This document shows, one piece after another, positions 24,986 to 31,941 of a stretch of 33,395 nucleotides of DNA. A program made the translations under genes and the position numbers. Position 1 is the first letter of the stretch, and every line of letters begins with the position of its first letter. The stretch lies in contig CAMDEA010000093.1 of assembly GCA_945893045.1 (NCBI GenBank), positions 1-33,395 on the forward strand. The letters run 5' to 3'. The stretch comes from Planctomyces sp. SH-PL62 (GTDB lineage: Bacteria; Planctomycetota; Planctomycetia; Planctomycetales; Planctomycetaceae). The notes under the pieces are model-generated. The model had not been told where the DNA came from and made no database searches. It saw only the letters and a list, made by a program, of their open reading frames with translations.

Positions 24986-25098
24986 GATGTTCCTCGTCGA
25001 TGGGTTTGGACGAAGAGGCAGTGTGCCGAGTTCGCTGTGATCGGCAAGTCTGTTTTGATGAAGAGTTGTGATCGACCGCTCGCGAAGCCGGATGGGCT

Positions 25099-25175
25099 GT
25101 TTAACCCCTACGCCATCGGCGTGGGTGACAGGGTGAATCAACTTCCGCGCACGCCGATGGCGTTGCGGTTAAACA
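25099..25175. repeat. Inverted repeat between carbonic anhydrase and moaB genes
   Basis: Arms 25099-25124 and 25150-25175 are reverse complements over 26 nt with two mismatches. It lies in the divergent promoter region of the two genes, 73 bp before the moaB start, unlike most palindromes here, which follow 3' ends. Confidence 0.88.
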
Positions 25176-25247
25176 TTTCCATCAGGGTTGAAACTTGATG
25201 CCGAGTGACGACACTCCGACCGAACATCTCACTCTGTCGAGGACGTC

Positions 25248-25784
25248 ATGTCGCACGAATCGAGTTTTCAGGATCACGCCGCCGAGTCCGCGAATGTCGG
25301 GGCGTTGGGTTTCGCGGTCATCACGCTGTCGGACACGCGGACGGATCTAACGGACATGAGCGGCAAGTTCATCAAGCACGCTCTGACCGAGGCCGGACAC
25401 ACGGTGCCGTATTACCGAGTCCTTAAAGAAGACCGCGTGAAGATCAAGACCCTGCTGCAAGACTGCCTGGCGGACCCACAGGTCAACGTGGTCATCACCA
25501 ATGGCGGGACGGGCATCGCCTCGCGGGACTCGACGATCGAAGTGCTGGCGTCGGTCCTGGAAAAACAACTCGACGGGTTTGGAGAGCTGTTCCGGATGCT
25601 CTCGTACCAGGAGATCGGTCCGGCGGCGATGATGAGCCGCGCTCTGGCTGGCATCGCCAAGAATCGCGTGCTATTCGCGATCCCCGGCTCGACGAACGCC
25701 GTGCGGCTGGCGATGGAAAAGCTCATCCTGCCGCAAGCCGGACACATCTATTGGGAACTCAATAAGCACCTGCGCGTGACGTGA
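25248..25784 (+). CDS. moaB: Molybdenum cofactor biosynthesis protein MoaB/MogA family
   Basis: 178 aa, single-domain MoCF_biosynth protein acting in the cytoplasm on molybdopterin (adenylylation of the pterin in the MogA/MoaB family). Visible motifs are FAVITLSDTR at the N-terminus, VVITNGGTGIASRDSTIE (about residues 82-98), SYQEIGPAAMMSRA and AIPGSTNAVRLAMEKLILP. GAGGA about 6 nt before ATG 25248 supports the start. No other molybdenum cofactor gene is in the window, so it is isolated. MoaB versus MogA cannot be settled from sequence alone. Confidence 0.92.
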   Translation: MSHESSFQDHAAESANVGALGFAVITLSDTRTDLTDMSGKFIKHALTEAGHTVPYYRVLKEDRVKIKTLLQDCLADPQVNVVITNGGTGIASRDSTIEVLASVLEKQLDGFGELFRMLSYQEIGPAAMMSRALAGIAKNRVLFAIPGSTNAVRLAMEKLILPQAGHIYWELNKHLRVT

Positions 25785-25832
25785 GGTCAAATGAAACAGG
25801 CGAGCGGGGCGGCGCGGGCGACAGTGACTCGA

Positions 25833-27065
25833 TCAGTGGATCAACTTCAGCGAGGTCATGATCGAATCGATCTGAATGGCTCCAGGAGTACCGACGATCG
25901 TGCCATCAAAAACGGGTGCCGGTTGCACGATCACTTGCTTTCCGCTGGGGCTGCCGGTGAGTTTCACGTACATGATGCGGATGCCGACGAACTTGCAGAT
26001 TTGATACGTGGCGTTGTTGCCGGGACCGGAGACCGAGCGGAAGACGGGGATCGCTCGCGGCTGACCGATGATCGCGGCCAGGTCATCTTTAATGCCGGCA
26101 CTGAGGCCGGTATCTCCATTGATCGCCAGCAAGCCGCTCGCAGGAATCTGAATCCTGCCGCCAAAGTAGGACAAGTCGTTTTCGTTGCAACCATAGCGAA
26201 TCTGCCGCGACAAGTCGGCCGTGCTGTTATTCGGCGAGCCAAAATCGACGGTGCCGCGATTACCGGAAGGCAGACTCCCGTTGCTGTCGGGATACAGACT
26301 CACCTCTTTGATCCCGTCGGTGCCGCTGGTGACCGTCCCGCTGCTAATCGACCCATGACAGGAGACCGTACTGCTGACGCTGTTGTACTTGTAGTTGTCG
26401 TTGCCAACACCATTGTTGATGAGGTTGTTCCAAGTCGTCTCGTCAATGGCGAGCGGCAGCAGTGGGCAAGTGAGCCCGCTTCCCGGCGGGATATAGAAGC
26501 CGTTACCGGGAGCGACCACCGCAGTTGCCCTGGCGATCAACGCCGCCGATTGATTTCCCAGAGCTTTCGCGAAGAACAGCGGCAACTCCTGATCGGCGCG
26601 AGTGGCCGTGCTTCCGGCCAGCGGCTGATCGCGATGAATCGTGACTTCCACCATGTTGTACGGGGACGCGCCCCAAGTCTCGATCCACGCCCCTTGAGCG
26701 GTTTGAGTCCGCTGACCGAATCGCACGTCGCGAGTCGTGTCCAAGTAGGCGGCGGCTTGTTCGCCAAGACGGTACTGAGACGCGACTGCGACTGCGGCGG
26801 AGCGTCCAGCCTCGGCGACTTGGGCGGCCGTCAACGTCTTGCCGCTGCCCCAACCGTTGGGCATTTCCAACGCAGCCGACAATGCGGAGCCATCGGCGGC
26901 CGCCTGCATCTGCGCTTTCGTCTGTGTCATGAATCCGACATCCACCGCGAGCGCGGTGAACCCCATCACGGCCGTCAACGTCACCGCCGACCATGCCACA
27001 ATGCCCCCGCGGCGAGCGTGCCGCGACTTACGTTGCATTCGACTTTCAGTTCGTGTGTGAAACAT
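25833..27065 (-). CDS. TadG-like (TadE/TadG-related) pilus-assembly protein
   Basis: 410 aa. A basic N-terminus (MFHTRTESRMQRKSRHARRGG) is followed by one hydrophobic helix (IVAWSAVTLTAVMGFTALAVDVG) and MTQTKAQMQAAADGSALSAA. This is the classic start of TadG-like proteins of Flp/Tad pilus systems. The remaining region is extracytoplasmic and beta-rich, with the planctomycete-type LPLAIDETTWN and CKFVGIRIMYVKLTG blocks. ATG 27065 is chosen because AGGAGG at 27077-27072 lies 6 nt before it. The in-frame ATG at 27080 abuts this site on its upstream side and is unlikely. It follows a Tat-exported gene on the same strand, 148 nt away, so it may be under the same riboswitch. No tadA/tadB/tadC genes are in the window. 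Confidence 0.82.
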   Translation of the reverse strand: MFHTRTESRMQRKSRHARRGGIVAWSAVTLTAVMGFTALAVDVGFMTQTKAQMQAAADGSALSAALEMPNGWGSGKTLTAAQVAEAGRSAAVAVASQYRLGEQAAAYLDTTRDVRFGQRTQTAQGAWIETWGASPYNMVEVTIHRDQPLAGSTATRADQELPLFFAKALGNQSAALIARATAVVAPGNGFYIPPGSGLTCPLLPLAIDETTWNNLINNGVGNDNYKYNSVSSTVSCHGSISSGTVTSGTDGIKEVSLYPDSNGSLPSGNRGTVDFGSPNNSTADLSRQIRYGCNENDLSYFGGRIQIPASGLLAINGDTGLSAGIKDDLAAIIGQPRAIPVFRSVSGPGNNATYQICKFVGIRIMYVKLTGSPSGKQVIVQPAPVFDGTIVGTPGAIQIDSIMTSLKLIH

Positions 27066-27132
27066 GATGATCCTCCTCATCGGTGACTGAGATCAAAATC
27101 GTGCCGAGAAGACATGTCAGCGTGTGGGCCAC

Positions 27133-27189
27133 CCGTAGCCGCACTCATCAGTGTGCGGGCCACATGCGATCTGGCGAACGCGGCTACGG
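27133..27189. repeat. Small inverted repeat between the Tat-exported and TadG-like genes
   Basis: CCGTAGCCGC (27133-27142) is complemented exactly by GCGGCTACGG (27180-27189), with GTGTGGGCCAC / GTGCGGGCCAC as near direct repeats beside it. This could reduce read-through between the two minus-strand genes. The evidence is modest. Confidence 0.55.
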
Positions 27190-27213
27190 TGTGAAACAAC
27201 CTGCAGTTCGCAG

Positions 27214-27912
27214 CTACATCTGCGGGTCGTATTGGTGCAGGACGCGCGGAACGTCATTCGTGGACGTCAAACCGTTCGCCGAAAAATAGCGCACTCGCTC
27301 GAGAGTGAACCGTCGCACGCGGTGCGAGGCAAAGCCGACTCGTGAGTTGTAGGCCGTGAACTCCGGGCTGTACCAATTCAGATGGTCGCGCCAGGTGTCG
27401 ACTTCGACTTTCAATTCGCCCGTGCCAAAGGCTCCCCAGCTTTCCGAGGTGCCGTTGATGATTTCAAACACCAACTTGCCGTCCACGATGCTCATGGCGG
27501 AGGTGTAACGAATCTCTTCATTCACGAGGTGCAACGAGTCCCAGTTGGCATTGCTGCGACTCTGGATGATGGCGTCATCCTGCCACAATTGGAGCTGCAC
27601 GCCACCGGACACGAAGCCGGGCTGCGTCGCACAGTTCATATCGAACACCATGTATCTGCCCGACAGCGTCCAAGACGGTGCGATCACGGTGCTGATCTGC
27701 GGTGAATCCGAATCGGGGTCCGGCGTGCCAATCTTGACGTACCAGTCCTCCTCGACCCGGACTGTGTTGCCGAGGCTGCCGTCGTCCCCTTCGCCAATGG
27801 CCGGCTGAACGGCTCCCAGCCACGACATAGCCAGCGGAGTGACGCTCGCTAATCCCAGCAAACGCCGGCATGCGTCGCGGCGGCTCATTCCTGACAAAGT
27901 CTGCGCGTTCAT
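27214..27912 (-). CDS. Tat-exported protein of unknown function under a candidate c-di-GMP riboswitch
   Basis: 232 aa. The N-terminus MSRRDACRRLLGLASVTPLAMSW is a twin-arginine signal. I do not recognise a catalytic family. The mature part (EEDWYVKIGTPDPDSDSPQI, then SGRYMVFDMNCATQPGF, GGVQLQLWQD, LKVEVDTW) looks like an all-beta domain. Similar proteins, as I recall, accompany TadE/TadG-like genes in other planctomycetes. The frame is open to 28038, but that upstream part is the riboswitch. ATG 27912 is preceded by GAGGAG with about 7 nt spacing. A TadG-like gene follows on the same strand. It may be a surface or pilus-associated protein; function is unproven. Confidence 0.8.
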   Translation of the reverse strand: MNAQTLSGMSRRDACRRLLGLASVTPLAMSWLGAVQPAIGEGDDGSLGNTVRVEEDWYVKIGTPDPDSDSPQISTVIAPSWTLSGRYMVFDMNCATQPGFVSGGVQLQLWQDDAIIQSRSNANWDSLHLVNEEIRYTSAMSIVDGKLVFEIINGTSESWGAFGTGELKVEVDTWRDHLNWYSPEFTAYNSRVGFASHRVRRFTLERVRYFSANGLTSTNDVPRVLHQYDPQM

Positions 27913-27935
27913 GTCACTCTCCTCGATCTTAAAGG

Positions 27936-28038
27936 ATGACTTTCGGTAGCCAGGCGATCTGAGGCAGCGCACGTTACGGCACGCCAGACCCTGGGCTTTG
28001 CGTCCCCGCCTCACGACGGGTTTGCCTTTTCGAGTCAC
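27936..28038 (-). promoter_or_regulatory. Candidate GEMM-I (c-di-GMP-I) riboswitch
   Basis: Read on the minus strand, the leader contains GGCAAACC, a 5-bp stem capped by a GUGA (GNRA) tetraloop (28006-28010 with 28015-28019), and then GGGACGCAAAGCC. A second arm closes with CCUGGCUACCG. Closing stem P1 is 28033-28038 with 27936-27941. The second arm pairs 27990-27994 with 27950-27954, and an inner stem pairs 27979-27984 with 27967-27972. This order of motifs and the GNRA loop are the GEMM-I signature, from memory of the family consensus. It ends about 24 nt before ATG 27912, next to the Shine-Dalgarno. I could not run a covariance model. Confidence 0.85.
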
Positions 28039-28178
28039 GCTCCGTCAAGGAGGTGGCTCAGACTTCCGGGAGCACGACAACTCATGATCGAGGGGATCAA
28101 TTCCAACCTAGGTCGGCCACGACGCCACGCAAGCTGATTTTGCCAACTTCTGGGAAAGCGCAAACGCATTGACGAATA

Positions 28179-28209
28179 CAGCCCGGCGCGGGTGTCCCGC
28201 GCCGGGCTG
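28179..28209 (-). terminator. GC-rich hairpin after the alpha/beta hydrolase gene
   Basis: A perfect 14-bp stem, CAGCCCGGCGCGGG with its complement and a TGT loop, lies 27 nt past the stop codon of the minus-strand hydrolase gene. There is no T-run after it, so it is either a Rho-type or stabilising 3' hairpin rather than a standard intrinsic terminator. It separates this gene from the downstream riboswitch. Confidence 0.6.
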
Positions 28210-28235
28210 CTCGTGATGCCAAAAAACCACAGCGT

Positions 28236-30611
28236 TTACCGCTTCGGCCAATGCAGATGCCGATGCAGGAACTCGTAAGTTGCCTGGCCGTTGATGGTGT
28301 GTGGACCGATGAAGAATTCGATCTCCGTGCGGTCGCCGATCCCCAGCTTGTCGTAGTGGCGTTTGACTTTCGAGAACTCCCACGCGACCCACTCGTCCGG
28401 AGCCACACCGTCGTCATGACCGCGCTCGACCATGAAGGGCCGTGGAGTCATCAGATAGGACAGCTCGGCGTAGTTCGCGACGTGGCCCATGTTCCATTCG
28501 AAGATCTCGTACTCGCCGGTGAAGACATAGCTGTAACCGTCCTCGTCCGACGTGTTCTTCTTGACCCACTCGTTGTAGTCGGCCGAGCAAATCGAGAGGC
28601 AATATCCCGGCCGCTTGTCGCTGGGCACGAGCATCGGCGGCACGCGCACCGCCGTCTTGCCGCCATACGACAAGCCATAAAACGCCAGCCGCGACGAATC
28701 GACGAACGGTAGCGACGCGAGCCACTCCAACGTCCGCTGATGCTGCGGGATGATGTAGCTGTAGAGTGACCGCTGCATCGGATTCGATTTACGCTGCAAC
28801 GTGCGGAAGAGATCCTTGCCCCGATACGGATTCTGCGGTGCGTACGTGATGAAGCCCCGCCGGCACAACTCCGAGGCGAATGCCGAGTAATACTTGAAGC
28901 CGTCCACGTCCTTGCGAATCGTGTCCACCGGCACCCCTTCGAGGCCGTGCTGACAGACGACGACCGGCCGCTTCTCGCCCGGCTTGATGTCGTTCGGAAT
29001 CAGCAGGACTCCGCCGGCAATCACATCGGGGTACACGTCGAGCACCACCTCATAAGCCTTGTACGGCATGTTCGGCTCGACGTTCGTGAAGACGCGCGTG
29101 CGCGGATTCAGCGGCATCGTCGATTCCGGCAGCTTGCCGATCATCTCGGTGTAAGTGAGCTGCCGCAGCTCGTCGGCGGTCGCCACCCAATCCTTCACCG
29201 ACGACCGCTTCGCCTTCGACCAGAGTTGATCGCGCACCTTCGAACTGAGCCGCAACAAGTTCTGCGTGAAGACGGTCATCTCTTTGATCTGACTCTGCTG
29301 CCGAGCGGCCACATCCGTGAAGACTTTCACGTCCGACAATTCCTTGCCGGACGCGGCGAGCTGCATGATGCCCAAGCCTTTGAGGAATTCCGTGAGCACG
29401 ACGTCCGTGCCGGCAGGCCCGTCACCTTCGCCGCTGGACCGGAAGAAGAGCTTTTCCGTGGCCTTGAGCTTCTCGAAGTGCGGCTTCGCTCGATCCACTT
29501 CCAACCGCACGGAGGCCAGCGTTGCCGTCTGAATCTTTCCCGGCGCGGCTCCACCTCGACGACCTGGCTTCGGTGCGGCCGGACCTTTTGATTCGGGAAT
29601 ACCAGCGGCCTCGATGACCAACGGTCGCGGCGCGATCAGGCTCGCGAGTTCCGCATCGCCGAACTCGGTCAGCAGCGCCCACACGTTGCGATAAATCGGC
29701 TCTTCCCACACCGCCTCGCGCTGCTGGAAGTAGCCGGAAACCATGACCGCGTCGATGCGCGAATCGGCTGCGCCGGAGTACAGCGCCAGCAATCCACCTT
29801 CACCCACGCCGGCCACGCCAATCGGCAGGTCGCGCTTTTCCGAGTTATTCAATCGAGTAAAGAGATCGACGGCGGCCAGCACCTTTTGAACTTCGTAGCC
29901 GATCACATGCCGGCCCATCTCGAACGACATGCGATAGACGTACTCGCGGTGCGACTGATTCGTGAAGGCGACATACGGGCTTCCGGAAAACGTGTCGTCC
30001 CGGCTGATGAGCATCGGCACCAACACCTGCACGCCGTTCTCCGCCAGCCGCTTCGGAATCAACGACTTCGCATCCCCTCCAGCCACCAATCCAGCAAATT
30101 GCTCCGGAGTCCAATCCGCATCCGGCAACACAACAGCGCGAGCGGTGACAGCTTTCGTCGGCTGCAACAACAGTCCCTCGGCCGTCACCCCTTCAAGCAC
30201 TCGCCAACGCACGGCATGGACCTCGAAACCAGCACCGGCGGCCACCTGCGAGCCGCGTTCGGTGGTCACGAGCAACTCGATCGCCGAGTTCGGCACGCGC
30301 GGATCGACCGCACCGATGTTCGTCACGAATCGCTGCCGATTCGCGGCGACGCTCTTCGCGTACGCTTCGGCCGACGAATAGTCTCGCTTCCACTTCGCAT
30401 CGCGGCGCTGCGGCGACTGTTCGAGTTCGCGCAGGGCGAAGGTGTTGATGCCATCGACCATCACGACATCCAACGGCTCGGTCATCGTCAGCTTCTGCGT
30501 GCCGGGAACGCGATCGGCGTCGGCGGCCCAACCGCGGGGCACGCACAACAGACAGCCCCACAAAGCCGCCACGATCCAAGACCGCCAATCTCGCGTTAGT
30601 CGCCGTCGCAT
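28236..30611 (-). CDS. Exported two-domain alpha/beta hydrolase (esterase/peptidase-like)
   Basis: 791 aa with a signal peptide (WRSWIVAALWGCLLCVPRGWAA). Two hydrolase-like halves can be seen. The first (about residues 100-330) has GVAGVGEGGLLALYSG, where the nucleophile elbow lacks Ser, so it is probably inactive. The second (about 540-785) has VVCQHGLEG (oxyanion region) and YGLSYGG with nucleophile S648. Candidate acid is Asp in ERGHDDGVAPDEW and candidate base is His in FIGPHTING. This fits the acetyl-xylan-esterase / dienelactone-hydrolase / prolyl-oligopeptidase-like group; the substrate is not predictable. ATG 30611 follows GAGGAG by about 8 nt; the frame extends to 30701. Neighbouring GH5 and sulfatase genes make polysaccharide de-esterification plausible but they are far away. 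Confidence 0.82.
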   Translation of the reverse strand: MRRRLTRDWRSWIVAALWGCLLCVPRGWAADADRVPGTQKLTMTEPLDVVMVDGINTFALRELEQSPQRRDAKWKRDYSSAEAYAKSVAANRQRFVTNIGAVDPRVPNSAIELLVTTERGSQVAAGAGFEVHAVRWRVLEGVTAEGLLLQPTKAVTARAVVLPDADWTPEQFAGLVAGGDAKSLIPKRLAENGVQVLVPMLISRDDTFSGSPYVAFTNQSHREYVYRMSFEMGRHVIGYEVQKVLAAVDLFTRLNNSEKRDLPIGVAGVGEGGLLALYSGAADSRIDAVMVSGYFQQREAVWEEPIYRNVWALLTEFGDAELASLIAPRPLVIEAAGIPESKGPAAPKPGRRGGAAPGKIQTATLASVRLEVDRAKPHFEKLKATEKLFFRSSGEGDGPAGTDVVLTEFLKGLGIMQLAASGKELSDVKVFTDVAARQQSQIKEMTVFTQNLLRLSSKVRDQLWSKAKRSSVKDWVATADELRQLTYTEMIGKLPESTMPLNPRTRVFTNVEPNMPYKAYEVVLDVYPDVIAGGVLLIPNDIKPGEKRPVVVCQHGLEGVPVDTIRKDVDGFKYYSAFASELCRRGFITYAPQNPYRGKDLFRTLQRKSNPMQRSLYSYIIPQHQRTLEWLASLPFVDSSRLAFYGLSYGGKTAVRVPPMLVPSDKRPGYCLSICSADYNEWVKKNTSDEDGYSYVFTGEYEIFEWNMGHVANYAELSYLMTPRPFMVERGHDDGVAPDEWVAWEFSKVKRHYDKLGIGDRTEIEFFIGPHTINGQATYEFLHRHLHWPKR

Positions 30612-30701
30612 GGTGAACTCCTCGATGAGCATTTCGGAAGCAGAACTGAACCCCAATGGGTCAGCAGGCGGCATTGCAGTGCGCCACGGGGCGGACGGCA
30701 A

Positions 30702-30925
30702 GTGAGCCGCAAGGCGCTAGCCGCGGGTCGATAACGACGACCCGCGGCCAGCTCAGATTATTCATGGCCGCGATGTAACCCGAAGCGTCAGCGAGGGAGT
30801 CATCACACACTCCCTCGCTGACGCTTCGGGTTACATCGCAGCACGCTGCTCTCACCAATGAGTAGGCCATGAATCTCACTAATGAGTAGGCCATGAATAA
30901 TCTCGGCTAGCGCCTTGCGGCTCAC
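30702..30925. repeat. Large nested palindrome upstream of the hydrolase gene
   Basis: Three nested levels, all exact. Outer arms are 30702-30723 with 30904-30925 (22 nt, 22/22). Middle arms are 30757-30769 with 30889-30901 (13/13). The inner hairpin is 30770-30799 with 30810-30839 (30/30, 10-nt loop). A side hairpin pairs 30721-30730 with 30738-30747. The 30612-31040 gap holds this, a short tandem repeat and a terminator; no gene is supported. Open frames over it are translations of the repeat. Confidence 0.93.
30851..30898. repeat. Two-copy 24-nt tandem repeat inside the nested palindrome
   Basis: CTCACCAATGAGTAGGCCAT plus GAAT at 30851-30874 is repeated at 30875-30898 with one substitution. 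The second copy carries the middle arm of the palindrome, the first an almost complete one, so the structure can pair in two registers. Confidence 0.9.
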
Positions 30926-30960
30926 AGGACGCAGGCATCAACGCAAATGGTGGCGGGCTG

Positions 30961-31001
30961 GAAAAGAAAAAGACCTTCGAGTTGTTCAACTCGAAGGTCT
31001 T
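30961..31001 (-). terminator. Intrinsic terminator of the small lipoprotein gene
   Basis: A perfect 14-bp stem (30970-30983 with 30988-31001) and a 4-nt loop is followed, on the minus strand, by TTTTTCTTTTC. It starts 40 nt after the stop codon at 31041. This is the only textbook Rho-independent terminator in the window. Confidence 0.92.
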
Positions 31002-31040
31002 GGTCAATTCATTGAGTGCGTTCACGGAGAAACTCCGCAA

Positions 31041-31325
31041 CTACTCCTTCTTCTCTTCCTTCTTCTCGCCAGCCTCTTCCTTCTTCTCAGCAGCCGGTTC
31101 TTCTTTCTTCTCTTCCTTCTTCTCGGCAGCGGGCTCTTCTTTCTTCTCAGCACCGGCGGCTTCGCCGGCACCGTCGGCCGGCTTCACTTCGGCGGGATTC
31201 GCCATCTTCTCCATCATTGCCGGATCCATTTTCGGAGCCGACGCGGCCGGCGGTGCGGCTTCGCCACCGCAACCAATCGCAAATGCCACCACGCCGCAAC
31301 CCAGGAACATCGCCAGCTTCTTCAT
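31041..31325 (-). CDS. Small Lys/Glu/Ala-rich lipoprotein
   Basis: 94 aa from ATG 31325. The lipoprotein signal (MKKLAMFLGCGVVAFAIGC) ends in lipobox AIGC. The mature part is low-complexity: a Pro/Ala/Met stretch, then repeats of KKEEPAAEKKEEKK to the end. It is probably an unstructured, highly charged, membrane-anchored tether. No enzymatic domain is present. AGGGGAA before the ATG and an intrinsic terminator after the stop mark it as a real single-gene unit. The frame extends to 31451 but that part is not supported. Similar small charged lipoproteins are common in planctomycetes; the function is unknown. Confidence 0.8.
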   Translation of the reverse strand: MKKLAMFLGCGVVAFAIGCGGEAAPPAASAPKMDPAMMEKMANPAEVKPADGAGEAAGAEKKEEPAAEKKEEKKEEPAAEKKEEAGEKKEEKKE

Positions 31326-31941
31326 TTTGATTCCCCTGTTTGAAATAAGAATTTCTCCGAAAGCCGACTCGCAGACACCCTGCGGTTGATTCCATTGGCC
31401 GCTTCGGAAGCGGACACAAGATACACAGCTCGCCCAAAAAATTCCCGGCACCGAAACAACTCTTTTTTGACGCCCCGCTAATTCGGCCCAGCCACCGATC
31501 AGGGGTCAGGTCTTCAAATTTCATTTTTGGCACCGCGAATGGGGTGCGACGTGGCTTGGAATTGCGGTGCGAGAAGAGAGTCCAGGGTGGCTAGCGAGGC
31601 CAAAAATGAAATTTGAAGACCTGACCCCGGCTCGCGCTGGGCGGATGCCAAATTAGGCTGGCTGGGAATCGAGGGGTGATTCCCCTGAGAAGGGCGGTTC
31701 CCATCGCCCAACGATTCACTGACTGCCCGTAAGCCAGAGGAGTTGCGCTGACTCGGCTGGGACGGCGCGCACGCAAGCTCTGCGGAATCGGAAGAGTTTC
31801 TCAGGCCGACGCCGTTTCCGCTCAACTTAGCCAATCGAACACGCCGAAAACTCTGAGTAACCGTCATAACCGGTAGAGTCATCATGTCTTTACCAGACGG
31901 TCACTGTCCCGACCCCCATCGGAACCCCGTGGAACGTCCCC
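31326..31941. other. 616-bp divergent intergenic region
   Basis: Lies between the lipoprotein gene (-) and the adhesin gene (+) and must hold both promoters. Apart from the perfect inverted repeat at 31502-31628 I see no gene. The 123-aa minus-strand frame here is a translation of the repeat and has no family features. No clear -35/-10 pair could be assigned. Confidence 0.6.
31502..31628. repeat. Perfect 30-bp inverted repeat, possible MITE/REP doublet
   Basis: Arms 31502-31531 and 31599-31628 are exact reverse complements (30/30), each beginning at the outside with GGGGTCAGGTCTTC. A 67-nt spacer separates them. I recall the GGGGTCAGGTCTTC end near REP-associated tyrosine transposase genes in other bacteria; no such gene is in this window. 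Confidence 0.92.

Noticed and set aside
27913..28038. N-terminal extension of the Tat-exported protein to 28038
   Set aside because: The extension is the riboswitch itself. The Tat signal and the Shine-Dalgarno both point to ATG 27912.
28179..28209. Standard intrinsic terminator
   Set aside because: The hairpin is perfect but no T-tract follows on either strand, so it is listed only as a terminator-like hairpin.
30661..30894. 77-aa minus-strand frame with repeated MAYSLVR
   Set aside because: It is a direct translation of the nested palindrome and the 24-nt tandem repeat; no independent coding evidence.
31514..31885. 123-aa minus-strand frame
   Set aside because: It crosses both arms of the perfect inverted repeat and has no recognisable domain or ribosome-binding site.
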